From Sulfurimonas sp. (GTDB lineage: Bacteria; Campylobacterota; Campylobacteria; Campylobacterales; Sulfurimonadaceae): a stretch of 8,394 nucleotides of DNA. The stretch is from positions 1 through 8,394 of the forward strand of contig NZ_JALOAN010000057.1 in assembly GCF_023228785.1 (NCBI RefSeq), given 5' to 3'. Position numbers and translations under genes: made by a program. The notes beneath the pieces were generated by a model. That model was not told the origin of the DNA and did not search any database. It was given only the letters and a program-made list of their open reading frames with translations. This document shows, piece by piece, positions 1-5,393 of the stretch (the first letter of the stretch is position 1; every line of letters starts with the position of its first letter).

Positions 1-72
1 AGCCTTCTTTATAATTACTACTCATCAAAGCCCTATATTACGAAGTTTTATGACGGTATTGTACCATTTTAG
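1..72 (+). CDS. Possible 3' end of an unidentified plus-strand gene
   Basis: Frame 1 is open from the first base to a TAG at 70-72 and gives 23 residues ending in KFYDGIVPF. The composition, rich in Tyr and Phe with ordinary codons, looks protein-like. A hairpin that could act as a terminator begins 6 bases after the stop, which supports a real gene end here. No family can be named from so short a tail. The alternative is that this DNA is the start of a minus-strand gene: an ATG at 25-23 on the minus strand opens with MSSNYKEG, and a TACAAT box lies upstream of it. The two readings exclude each other, and the edge of the window prevents a decision. Confidence 0.35.
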   Translation, partial: SLLYNYYSSKPYITKFYDGIVPF

Positions 73-77
73 GGATT

Positions 78-105
78 AAAAGAACCCTTATTTAAGAGTT
101 CTTTT
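78..105. terminator. AT-rich hairpin, possible bidirectional terminator
   Basis: Bases 78-89 pair with 94-105 around an ATTT loop, 11 of 12 positions matching. Each arm carries AAAAGAAC or its complement GTTCTTTT, so a run of four U closes the stem in either direction. The single imperfect pair is C-A on the plus transcript but a G-U wobble on the minus transcript, so the fold is slightly better for the minus-strand operon, whose last stop is about 72 bases upstream. It also sits just after the TAG at 70-72 of the possible plus-strand gene. The stem has few GC pairs, so strength is uncertain. Bases 106-176 hold no gene that I can support. Confidence 0.45.
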
Positions 106-176
106 AGAAAGTTCTTTCACAGTCTCTGAGAATTGGAACTAGTTGGAAATCTCGCTTTGGAAGGACTTATGTGGCT

Positions 177-914
177 TTACGATTTCATCAACTTATCGCT
201 AAAGATAGCATTTATTCCCATTTCAAAGAGCTCTTTAGCTCTTTTTTCATCATTTATTGTGTAAACATTTACAAAGATACCGCTCTCTTTTAGGATCTCT
301 ATAGTTTTTAGATCTGCTAAGTTATCGCTTATGTTGTAAGCCTTTGCACCCAAAGATCTTAGATACTCTATAGGGTTTTTTGGAAGTCTATCTTCGACTA
401 AAGCCGCAGTTAAAATATTTGGTTTAATCTCTTTTATAAGAGCTAAGTACTTATGCCTAAAAGAGGAGAGAAGAATATTTTCTTGCATCTCAAAGCTCTC
501 AATTAGATCCAATACAATTGAGACAAACTCCACATCTGTGTAAAACTCGCTTATATCTTTTAGTTCTATATTTAGTGGCATATTATGTTTTTTTGCAAAT
601 TCTAAGGTAGTCTCTAGATCTAGCAGAGGTTCATATACTCCATCAAACCAACTCCCATAATCAAGCTTAGATAGCTCTTTGTAACTAAGCTCATAAACTT
701 TTATAGATCTACCTATATTTGTAGTTCTTTGAAGATCTTCATCATGAAAGATAATAGCTCTTTTATCACTACTTAATTGCACATCTATCTCTATAAAATC
801 ACAACACCCAAGACTAAACTCTAAAGCTCTTAGGGTATTTTCTGGGTTAAAATGGCTAAAACCTCTGTGTGCTGCTATAAGAGGAGAAGATTTAAAGAGT
901 TCTAAAAAGCTCAT
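177..914 (-). CDS. ugpQ: Glycerophosphodiester phosphodiesterase, cytosolic (UgpQ-type)
   Basis: This enzyme hydrolyses glycerophosphodiesters (deacylated phospholipids) to glycerol-3-phosphate and the free alcohol. The 245-residue product has the family's metal and catalytic set: AHRG with His16 and Arg17, PENT at 24-27, EID with Glu42 and Asp44, FHD with His57, and IELK with Glu117 and Lys119. There is no signal peptide, and the length matches short cytosolic UgpQ rather than periplasmic GlpQ. The ATG at 914 overlaps the TGA of the upstream acyltransferase gene in an ATGA, which indicates translational coupling and fixes the start. An AG-rich AGAGAAA stretch just upstream could serve as a weak ribosome binding site. 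The pairing suggests recycling of glycerol-3-phosphate next to an enzyme that acylates glycerol-phosphate backbones. The family call is firm; the exact substrate is inferred. Confidence 0.92.
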   Translation of the reverse strand: MSFLELFKSSPLIAAHRGFSHFNPENTLRALEFSLGCCDFIEIDVQLSSDKRAIIFHDEDLQRTTNIGRSIKVYELSYKELSKLDYGSWFDGVYEPLLDLETTLEFAKKHNMPLNIELKDISEFYTDVEFVSIVLDLIESFEMQENILLSSFRHKYLALIKEIKPNILTAALVEDRLPKNPIEYLRSLGAKAYNISDNLADLKTIEILKESGIFVNVYTINDEKRAKELFEMGINAIFSDKLMKS

Positions 915-2062
915 AGATTTTTCTCTATAGAAGATTTTACAAGTTGTGTAAGTTCATCATAGCTCATATCTTTTGGATATATTGGCTCTAAATATTGCAA
1001 CTTTATCTTCTTTGGTCTTGGAAATAATTTTCCGCTAGGAAGTGCTTCAAAACTACCATCTATAATAACTGGGACTATAGGAACACTATGTATAGAAGAG
1101 AGCATTGCGAAAAAAGGTCTAAACTCTAAGAGTTTTCTGTCCCTTGTTCTTGCACCTTCGGGAAAAATCACTAAGTTTTTACCCATCTTTAGCGGAAGTG
1201 CAGCTCTTTGCATCGTATCTTTTAGATCTATGTTTGCATCTATAAGGATTGTTTGTCCATATGTAGCGATGGGGTGAAGAAGTTTTGTTCCAAAGACTTG
1301 TGTAAATGCTAAAAAGAAAGTGTTTTTAAGTACAGAGTAGGGAAGTGTAGACTCTATCAAAAAGCCATCTAACATACTTTGATGATTTGGAGCTATGATG
1401 CAAGAGCCTTTTGGAATATTTTCAATGCCCTTTACTTCAAGGCTAAAATATAGTCTAAAGAGTGGGTATAGAAGCGTTTTATAGAGAAACATATTGATAG
1501 GTGAGAAGATTAATTTATCATCTTTTTCTTCATTTAAGATATCTCCCCAATCAACTCTAGATGGTTTTACAAAGGCTTTATGACTCTTTATATAGCTATA
1601 TAGATCTTTTAAAACCATAGCATGAGAGAAGATCTTCTCATCTATATAAACCCCATAACTCTGTTCTATAAAGACAAAGAGTTCCACATAGTCAAGTGAA
1701 TCAAGTCCTAGATCTAGCTCTAAGTGAGAGTTAGATCTGACTTGTTTTTGAGACATCTTGTAAAGAAATGATTTTAGACTCTGGTATATCTCATCATTTG
1801 GCTCTCTCTCTTTTCTCTCATTTTGTACCTCTTTTAAGATCTCATAGCCTAAAATCTTTTGAGACTCCTGTGCTTCTAAGTTATAAAGCTCAACTCCATA
1901 CCAGCGGATCTCACTCTCTATATTTATAATATTTGCAGACTTTAAAGTCTCAAAATTTGGCACAATAGTGGCAAAGAGTTTGCCATCTTTTTTTTCTATA
2001 AAAATTTCTTTGATGTATGGACAAAGAGAGAGAACTTTTTGTTCAATATTTTTAAAATTCAT
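911..2062 (-). CDS. Acyl carrier domain plus PlsC-type glycerophospholipid acyltransferase with relic adenylation C-domain
   Basis: Three parts are visible, counted from the ATG at 2062. Residues 4-80 resemble the C-terminal subdomain of long-chain acyl-CoA ligases (IEQKV, PYIKEIF, DGKL, ELYNLEA, KILGYEIL). The usual GK-containing end with the catalytic lysine is replaced by an ERKERE-type stretch, and no AMP-binding core precedes it, so activation is very unlikely. Residues 90-162 form an acyl carrier domain with LGLDSL; Ser122 is the expected phosphopantetheine site. Residues 180-383 form a PlsC acyltransferase with NHQSMLD (HX4D, His227 and Asp232) and FPEG at 300-303. The likely role is transfer of an acyl group from a carrier to a lyso- or glycerol-phosphate at the membrane. 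A TTG at 2086 would add 8 residues (391 in all), but it has no well-spaced ribosome binding site. The gene is first in the operon and couples to the phosphodiesterase gene. The family call is firm, substrate unknown. Confidence 0.85.
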   Translation of the reverse strand: MNFKNIEQKVLSLCPYIKEIFIEKKDGKLFATIVPNFETLKSANIINIESEIRWYGVELYNLEAQESQKILGYEILKEVQNERKEREPNDEIYQSLKSFLYKMSQKQVRSNSHLELDLGLDSLDYVELFVFIEQSYGVYIDEKIFSHAMVLKDLYSYIKSHKAFVKPSRVDWGDILNEEKDDKLIFSPINMFLYKTLLYPLFRLYFSLEVKGIENIPKGSCIIAPNHQSMLDGFLIESTLPYSVLKNTFFLAFTQVFGTKLLHPIATYGQTILIDANIDLKDTMQRAALPLKMGKNLVIFPEGARTRDRKLLEFRPFFAMLSSIHSVPIVPVIIDGSFEALPSGKLFPRPKKIKLQYLEPIYPKDMSYDELTQLVKSSIEKNL

Positions 2063-2064
2063 AT

Positions 2065-2106
2065 TTAAGATCTTGTGTTGAAACAACTTCTATCTAAGTT
2101 CAGCAT
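2065..2106 (-). CDS. 13-codon leader ORF before the acyltransferase gene (putative)
   Basis: The best ribosome binding site in this leader, GAGGA at 2119-2115, stands 8 bases before an ATG at 2106. That ATG opens a short frame, MLNLDRSCFNTRS, ending in TAA at 2067-2065. The acyltransferase ATG follows after only two bases, so a ribosome finishing here could restart on it. This would explain why that gene has no strong site of its own. The leader frame differs from the main frame. The alternative is that 2106 is the ancestral start and a 1-base indel has put it out of frame. There is no protein-level support. Confidence 0.35.
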   Translation of the reverse strand: MLNLDRSCFNTRS

Positions 2107-2180
2107 AGACTTTATCCTCGGTAAATAGTAGTATTTTTTCAAGTTTATGACCTTTTATATTTTATAAGGTTGAAGCAGCA

Positions 2181-2192
2181 ATTATAACCAAA
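2181..2192 (-). promoter_or_regulatory. Promoter of the acyltransferase-phosphodiesterase operon
   Basis: On the minus strand a perfect TATAAT occupies 2186-2181, preceded by TTTTTGGT, with further T-rich DNA upstream. This is the usual Campylobacterota pattern, in which the -35 is weak and T-tracts matter. Transcription would start near 2174, leaving a leader of about 110 bases that contains the 13-codon ORF. Confidence 0.6.
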
Positions 2193-2229
2193 AAGTTACT
2201 CTCAAGCTTAAAAAAACAAACTTATTTTG

Positions 2230-2238
2230 TGCTATGAT
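2230..2238 (+). promoter_or_regulatory. Possible upstream promoter of the ferredoxin-panD gene train
   Basis: An extended -10, TGC followed by TATGAT, follows TTATTTTG. It is weaker than the box 27 bases downstream and may be a second start or chance in AT-rich DNA. Confidence 0.35.
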
Positions 2239-2256
2239 AATTAATAGCTATATTTT

Positions 2257-2284
2257 TGTTATAATTTCGTCAAAAATTTAAGGA
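2257..2284 (+). promoter_or_regulatory. Main promoter and ribosome binding site of the ferredoxin gene
   Basis: A consensus extended -10 (TGT then TATAAT, box at 2260-2265) follows the T-run TATTTTTG. AAGGA at 2280-2284 stands 8 bases before the ATG at 2293. Transcription would begin near 2272 with a short leader. It faces away from the minus-strand promoter about 75 bases to the left, so 2107-2292 is a divergent control region. Confidence 0.65.
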
Positions 2285-2292
2285 TATTATTT

Positions 2293-2667
2293 ATGGGAAT
2301 TCCTCAACCAGCATTTTATATGTTTAAGTGTGAGCAAACAGCTCCACCGGGTATGCCAAAACCATCATGTGTAACTCCAGAGACTCAAGATTTGTTTCAA
2401 CACTTAGCACAAAAACTCATGAAAGAGGGGATTATGGGAACTGTGCAACCGATTCGTACTTCATGTATGAACCGCTGTTCATCAGGGCCTGTTATGCTCG
2501 TAGAACCTGGACATGTGATGTATGCGCATCTTAATAAAGAAAAAATTGATAGAATAGTTGAAGAACATATTATTGGCGGAAATGTAGTAGAAGAGTATGT
2601 GATAGATAAAGAGCAGTGGGATGAGCCAATAACTCCTGCTAATATGAAAAAACAGATGGGAATGTAG
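2293..2667 (+). CDS. (2Fe-2S) ferredoxin domain protein, thioredoxin-like fold
   Basis: This small electron-transfer protein has 124 residues and no signal peptide, so it acts in the cytoplasm. Four cysteines have the spacing of thioredoxin-like [2Fe-2S] ferredoxins (the Shethna ferredoxin and NuoE-type fold): Cys13 in MFKCEQ, Cys26 in KPSC, then Cys58 and Cys62 in SCMNRCSSGP. The last motif is the most diagnostic. The segment VMLVEPGHVMYAHL fits the strand pair that follows in this fold, and about 30 C-terminal residues lie outside the core. The ATG follows a clear AAGGA site, and panD begins 8 bases after the stop, so the two are almost certainly cotranscribed. The redox partner is unknown; panD gives no obvious clue because its enzyme uses a pyruvoyl group and not iron-sulfur chemistry. 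Confidence 0.85.
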   Translation: MGIPQPAFYMFKCEQTAPPGMPKPSCVTPETQDLFQHLAQKLMKEGIMGTVQPIRTSCMNRCSSGPVMLVEPGHVMYAHLNKEKIDRIVEEHIIGGNVVEEYVIDKEQWDEPITPANMKKQMGM

Positions 2668-2675
2668 GAAGATTT

Positions 2676-3041
2676 ATGACAATAGATATGTTGTACAGCA
2701 AGATCCACCGTGCTACTGTTACAGACGCTAACTTAAACTATGTTGGCTCTATTACTATAGATGAGGAACTTTTAGAGGCTTCTAAGATGAGGGTTGGACA
2801 AAAGGTTGAGATTTTAAATGTTAACAATGGTGAACGATTTTCTACTTACATTATCTTGGGTGAGCGAGGAAAAAGAGATATTTGCTTAAATGGCGCAGCT
2901 GCTAGAAAAGTTCATAAAGGTGATAAGATAATTATCGTTGCATATGCAACTTATAGTGAAGATGAGCTAGAAAACTACAAGCCAAAGGTTGTTATCTTAG
3001 ATGATGATAATAACATTGACTATATAGCGGATAGTATCTAA
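2676..3041 (+). CDS. panD: Aspartate 1-decarboxylase (pyruvoyl enzyme)
   Basis: PanD decarboxylates L-aspartate to beta-alanine, a precursor of pantothenate and coenzyme A. The 121-residue proenzyme shows the self-cleavage site YVGSITID, with cleavage between Gly24 and Ser25; Ser25 becomes the pyruvoyl group. Other family residues sit at the numbers known for E. coli PanD: Arg54 and Tyr58 in RFSTY, and Asn72 in NGAAAR. The length is normal. The ribosome binding site AGGAAG (2666-2671) overlaps the stop of the ferredoxin gene and lies 4 bases before the ATG, so translation is probably coupled. Met5 would also fit the fold, but the upstream ATG has the site. A 107-base gap with an unusual insert separates it from ybaB. 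Campylobacter and Helicobacter also carry panD, in Helicobacter pylori next to ybaB as I recall. Confidence 0.96.
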   Translation: MTIDMLYSKIHRATVTDANLNYVGSITIDEELLEASKMRVGQKVEILNVNNGERFSTYIILGERGKRDICLNGAAARKVHKGDKIIIVAYATYSEDELENYKPKVVILDDDNNIDYIADSI

Positions 3042-3048
3042 AAATAGA

Positions 3049-3148
3049 GTGAGATGATATAAATGAAATGTAATAAATTCTCGCCGAAAGGCGAAGCTTT
3101 AGTGACTGAGCAAATCAGTGACTTGTTGCTGATTTGTGAGATGATATA
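3049..3148 (+). repeat. Small inserted element flanked by 13-bp direct repeats
   Basis: GTGAGATGATATA occurs twice, at 3049-3061 and 3136-3148, enclosing 74 bases (3062-3135). The second copy supplies the ybaB ribosome binding site. Removing one copy and the enclosed bases would leave a simple short panD-ybaB spacer, so the arrangement looks like an insertion with target duplication. The inner segment has its own structure: a GAAA-loop hairpin, a long CUUG-loop hairpin, and AGTGACT repeated at 3101-3107 and 3117-3123. No transposase is present, and the ends show no convincing terminal inverted repeats. A slippage duplication or a dispersed non-autonomous repeat would both fit. Confidence 0.55.
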
Positions 3149-3149
3149 G
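3063..3149 (+). CDS. 28-codon ORF in the ybaB leader (putative)
   Basis: An ATG at 3063 opens 28 codons (start MKCNKFSPKGEALV, end LLLICEMI), with a TAG at 3147-3149 sharing its G with the ybaB GTG. The first direct-repeat copy gives it a GAG-containing site about 9 bases upstream. The other two forward frames are interrupted by stops. The middle, KGEALVTEQISDLLL, reads like a plausible amphipathic helix. It could be a translated leader coupled to ybaB, a coding-type repeat, or chance. I do not recognise it as a protein family. Confidence 0.3.
   Translation: MKCNKFSPKGEALVTEQISDLLLICEMI
3081..3137 (+). promoter_or_regulatory. Two-hairpin RNA structure in the ybaB leader
   Basis: Hairpin 1 pairs 3081-3085 (UCGCC) with 3090-3094 (GGCGA) around a GAAA tetraloop. 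Hairpin 2 pairs 3110-3121 with 3126-3137 around a CUUG tetraloop, 12 consecutive pairs of which three are G-U wobbles. Wobbles pair only in RNA copied from this strand, so the structure is expected in the panD-ybaB transcript and not its complement. Hairpin 2 ends at the first bases of the ybaB ribosome binding site GTGAG (3136-3140), so it could limit ybaB initiation. No U-run follows, so it is not a classical terminator. Confidence 0.45.
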
Positions 3150-3466
3150 TGTTTAGTAAAATGGGCGATATGAGCAAGATGCTTGAAGGTATGCAAGAAA
3201 ATGCGGCAAAACTTCAAGCTGAACTAGAGTCTAAAACTTTTAGTGTAAAGAGTGGCGGTGGGATGGTTGAGCTTAGTGTTAATGGTAAGGGAGAAGTTAT
3301 AGATCTAAACATTGATGACTCACTTATGGGTGACAAAGACTCACTGCAGATCCTCATCATTGGGGCAATAAATGACGCAAATAAAATGGTTTTACAAAAC
3401 CAACAAAATAGTGCTTTAGGAATGTTAGGTTCAATGGGTGGTATAAACCCTTTTGGAGCTAAGTAG
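3149..3466 (+). CDS. ybaB: YbaB/EbfC family nucleoid-associated DNA-binding protein
   Basis: This small dimeric DNA-binding protein of the nucleoid has 105 residues, normal for the family. It has the expected order: a Met-rich N-terminal helix (KMGDMSKMLEGMQ), a charged helix to about residue 30, the core SGGGMVELSVNGKGEVIDL at about 35-53, a second helix with NDANKM, and a Gly/Met-rich tail. The start is a GTG at 3149, 8 bases after GTGAG. Its G overlaps the stop of the 28-codon leader ORF. Elsewhere ybaB often sits between dnaX and recR; here it lies between panD and a PDZ protein gene, an arrangement recalled from other Campylobacterota. Its stop overlaps the next start by one base, so the pair is coupled. 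Confidence 0.93.
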   Translation: MFSKMGDMSKMLEGMQENAAKLQAELESKTFSVKSGGGMVELSVNGKGEVIDLNIDDSLMGDKDSLQILIIGAINDANKMVLQNQQNSALGMLGSMGGINPFGAK

Positions 3467-4497
3467 TGCTAAGACTTGCTTTTGCACTTAGCCTTCTTTT
3501 TTTAAACCTCTTCGCCTGCAAAGGTGGATATGACTCTTGCAAACTTAAAATAACCCACTCAAAAGCCATACAAAACTCTACTATAAGTGTTGCCGTAGCA
3601 AATAATAAAAGACTTATACATTCAGCTCATCAGCCAAATGCAAAAATTTTAAAACATGATGTTTTTTTAAATCTCTACCTTGTAGAAGCAAAAGATAAGT
3701 TCAAACACCCATTTAATATAAATAATCATCTATTGTTAGGCGTTGCATCTGTAGATGAAAAAAGTGCAATAGAGGGAAAGATACAAAAACGACAAGTTGG
3801 CTTAAATGACTTTGCAACGTTTAGCCAAAAGACTCAAGTTCCAGCTCTTCTTTTAAATAGTTGCTGTACTTTTGAGGGAGTAGTAACGAGTAGAGGCATC
3901 ATAGAAAAAGTCTACTTAGAGAGATTTCTAAGTTCAAATTCTAGCGATTATGGTGATGTTGGTATTAGAGTATCTGATGCGAAGAAAAAAGTTACAATAG
4001 ATAGAGTAGACCCTTTTTATAAAAAGAATCCTTTTAAAGTTGGCGATATAGTAGTAAGCCTAGATGGTAAAAAAGTCTATAACTCAGCTACTTTTATGCG
4101 CCAGATCTTGTTTTGCAAGGTGGGCACATTTAAGAGTTTAAAAGTAAAAAGAGGCTCGAAATACCATACTTTTAAAGTACGAGTAAACAAGAGATATGGC
4201 GGTGGATATGTTAGTGATACTTTTTTAGAACAAAAAGGGATCTACTTCTCACCAAACCTTGGCATTACACAAATCAGAGATAGTTTTGATGGTTATGGAC
4301 TTAAAGTTGGGGATAGACTTATTCAGGTAAATGGTAAAAAAGTTAGTTCCACTAGAGATATTGCAACTCACTTAAATGAGTTTAACTATGCTGTGTCTTT
4401 ACTGTTTTTAAGAGATGGTTTTGAGTTTTTTGTAAACATCAAGGGCGAGATAGAGACAAAGAGTGCTTGGGAAGTGGTGGATAGTAGTGCTAATTAA
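3466..4497 (+). CDS. Exported protein with two PDZ domains, possible lipoprotein
   Basis: A 343-residue envelope protein. The N-terminus is a signal peptide: MLR, a hydrophobic stretch to residue 17, then LFAC with Cys18. That could be a lipobox, though Phe at -2 is unusual, so cleavage by signal peptidase I is also possible. Residues 28-155 form a domain I cannot name, containing the vicinal cysteines Cys133-Cys134. Two PDZ domains follow, at about 164-240 and 255-326. They share the same internal pattern, KVGD then GKKV at 191-204 and 280-293, which points to duplication. The layout resembles HtrA/DegP proteases, but no His-Asp-Ser triad or GNSGG motif is visible, so a non-catalytic scaffold or sensor is more likely. 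The GTG start overlaps the ybaB stop (TAGTG), with TGGAG 7 bases upstream. From memory, C. jejuni Cj1643 holds the same position. Confidence 0.8.
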   Translation: MLRLAFALSLLFLNLFACKGGYDSCKLKITHSKAIQNSTISVAVANNKRLIHSAHQPNAKILKHDVFLNLYLVEAKDKFKHPFNINNHLLLGVASVDEKSAIEGKIQKRQVGLNDFATFSQKTQVPALLLNSCCTFEGVVTSRGIIEKVYLERFLSSNSSDYGDVGIRVSDAKKKVTIDRVDPFYKKNPFKVGDIVVSLDGKKVYNSATFMRQILFCKVGTFKSLKVKRGSKYHTFKVRVNKRYGGGYVSDTFLEQKGIYFSPNLGITQIRDSFDGYGLKVGDRLIQVNGKKVSSTRDIATHLNEFNYAVSLLFLRDGFEFFVNIKGEIETKSAWEVVDSSAN

Positions 4498-4516
4498 TCC
4501 CCATTTAACAAGAGTC

Positions 4517-4526
4517 TATATATAAT
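4517..4526 (+). promoter_or_regulatory. Possible -10 element directly before ispA
   Basis: TATATATAAT, with a TATAAT at 4521-4526, ends only 5 bases before the ispA ATG. If used, transcription would begin on or next to the start codon and give a leaderless mRNA. The 34-base gap has no ribosome binding site at a normal distance; the nearest AAGAG (4510-4514) is 17 bases away. It may instead be chance AT-rich sequence within an operon. Confidence 0.35.
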
Positions 4527-4531
4527 TTCAC

Positions 4532-5377
4532 ATGCAAAAATTTGAAGCTTTTTTACTAGAGAATTTACCAAGATCAAAAAGTATCCATCCAACATATGAG
4601 AAAGCCCTGCAACAGATGTTAAGAGCTGGCGGTAAACGCTTTAGACCTGCTCTTCTTTTAGGAGTTGTTAAAGCTTATAACCCCTTAATGAGTGAAGGTG
4701 CAAGACACGCGGCTTTGGCAGTTGAGATGCTTCATACTTATTCGCTAATTCACGATGATCTACCTGCTATGGATGACTCGCCACTTCGCCGTGGAGAACC
4801 AACCCTGCATATCTTGTATGATGAAGTAACCGCTATACTTGTTGGGGACGCTTTAAACACTTACTCGTTTGAGATCTTAGCAAATGCACCATTTTCAGAC
4901 TACACAAGAGTAAAGTTAATAAACGCTCTTGCAAAAAATGGTGGGTTAAATGGAATGGTTTTGGGTCAAGCTATTGATTGTTACTTTGAAAATAAACCAC
5001 TAAGCATTGAAGATATAAAAACTCTTCATACAAACAAAACCGCAAAATTAATAGCCGCATCACTTAAGATGGGAGCTATTATTGTAGGTCGTGAGGAATT
5101 AGCTGAGTTGCTTTATGAGTTTGGCATAAAGTTAGGACTTCTTTTTCAGATCCAAGATGACATATTGGATGTAACACAAAGTTCACAAGAAGCTGGAAAG
5201 CTAACAAACAACGATGGTGACAAAAACAGTTTTGTAACTATTTTAGGACTAGATGAGTCAATAAAAGAAGCCGATACGCTAGCTCTTGAGCTTAGTGACG
5301 CGCTTGAGAGTTTTGATGAAAATTTAAAGAGAGAACTCTCCCCTCTACTTATACAATATATAAACAGACATAAATAA
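4532..5377 (+). CDS. ispA: Farnesyl diphosphate synthase (short-chain polyprenyl synthetase)
   Basis: The enzyme condenses dimethylallyl/geranyl diphosphate with isopentenyl diphosphate to make farnesyl diphosphate in the cytosol, feeding undecaprenyl phosphate and quinone side chains. The 281-residue protein has GGKRFRP at 33-39, the first Asp-rich motif DDLPAMDD at 75-82 followed by RRGEPT, GQAID at 145-149, and the second Asp-rich motif DDILD at 209-213. The two residues between the Asp pairs of the first motif, and YSLIH just before it, match bacterial type II farnesyl synthases such as E. coli IspA, which supports a C15 product. The ATG is the only reasonable start because an in-frame TAA lies just upstream. 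The gene lacks a visible ribosome binding site. Transketolase follows 16 bases after the stop. Confidence 0.93.
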   Translation: MQKFEAFLLENLPRSKSIHPTYEKALQQMLRAGGKRFRPALLLGVVKAYNPLMSEGARHAALAVEMLHTYSLIHDDLPAMDDSPLRRGEPTLHILYDEVTAILVGDALNTYSFEILANAPFSDYTRVKLINALAKNGGLNGMVLGQAIDCYFENKPLSIEDIKTLHTNKTAKLIAASLKMGAIIVGREELAELLYEFGIKLGLLFQIQDDILDVTQSSQEAGKLTNNDGDKNSFVTILGLDESIKEADTLALELSDALESFDENLKRELSPLLIQYINRHK

Positions 5378-5393
5378 AAAAGGCATAACTACA

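Noticed and set aside
2084..2086. TTG at 2086 as the acyltransferase start
   Set aside because: It has no well-spaced ribosome binding site and adds eight residues without family support; the ATG at 2062 is preferred, though not proven.
2231..2248. Imperfect palindrome GCTAT...ATAGC, and a Fur-like GATAATTAAT stretch, as an operator
   Set aside because: The arms are only 5 bp in very AT-rich DNA and the match to a Fur box is poor.
2397..2708. Minus-strand ORF of 103 codons
   Set aside because: It lies opposite the well-supported ferredoxin gene and the start of panD; its composition looks like an antisense shadow and it shows no motif.
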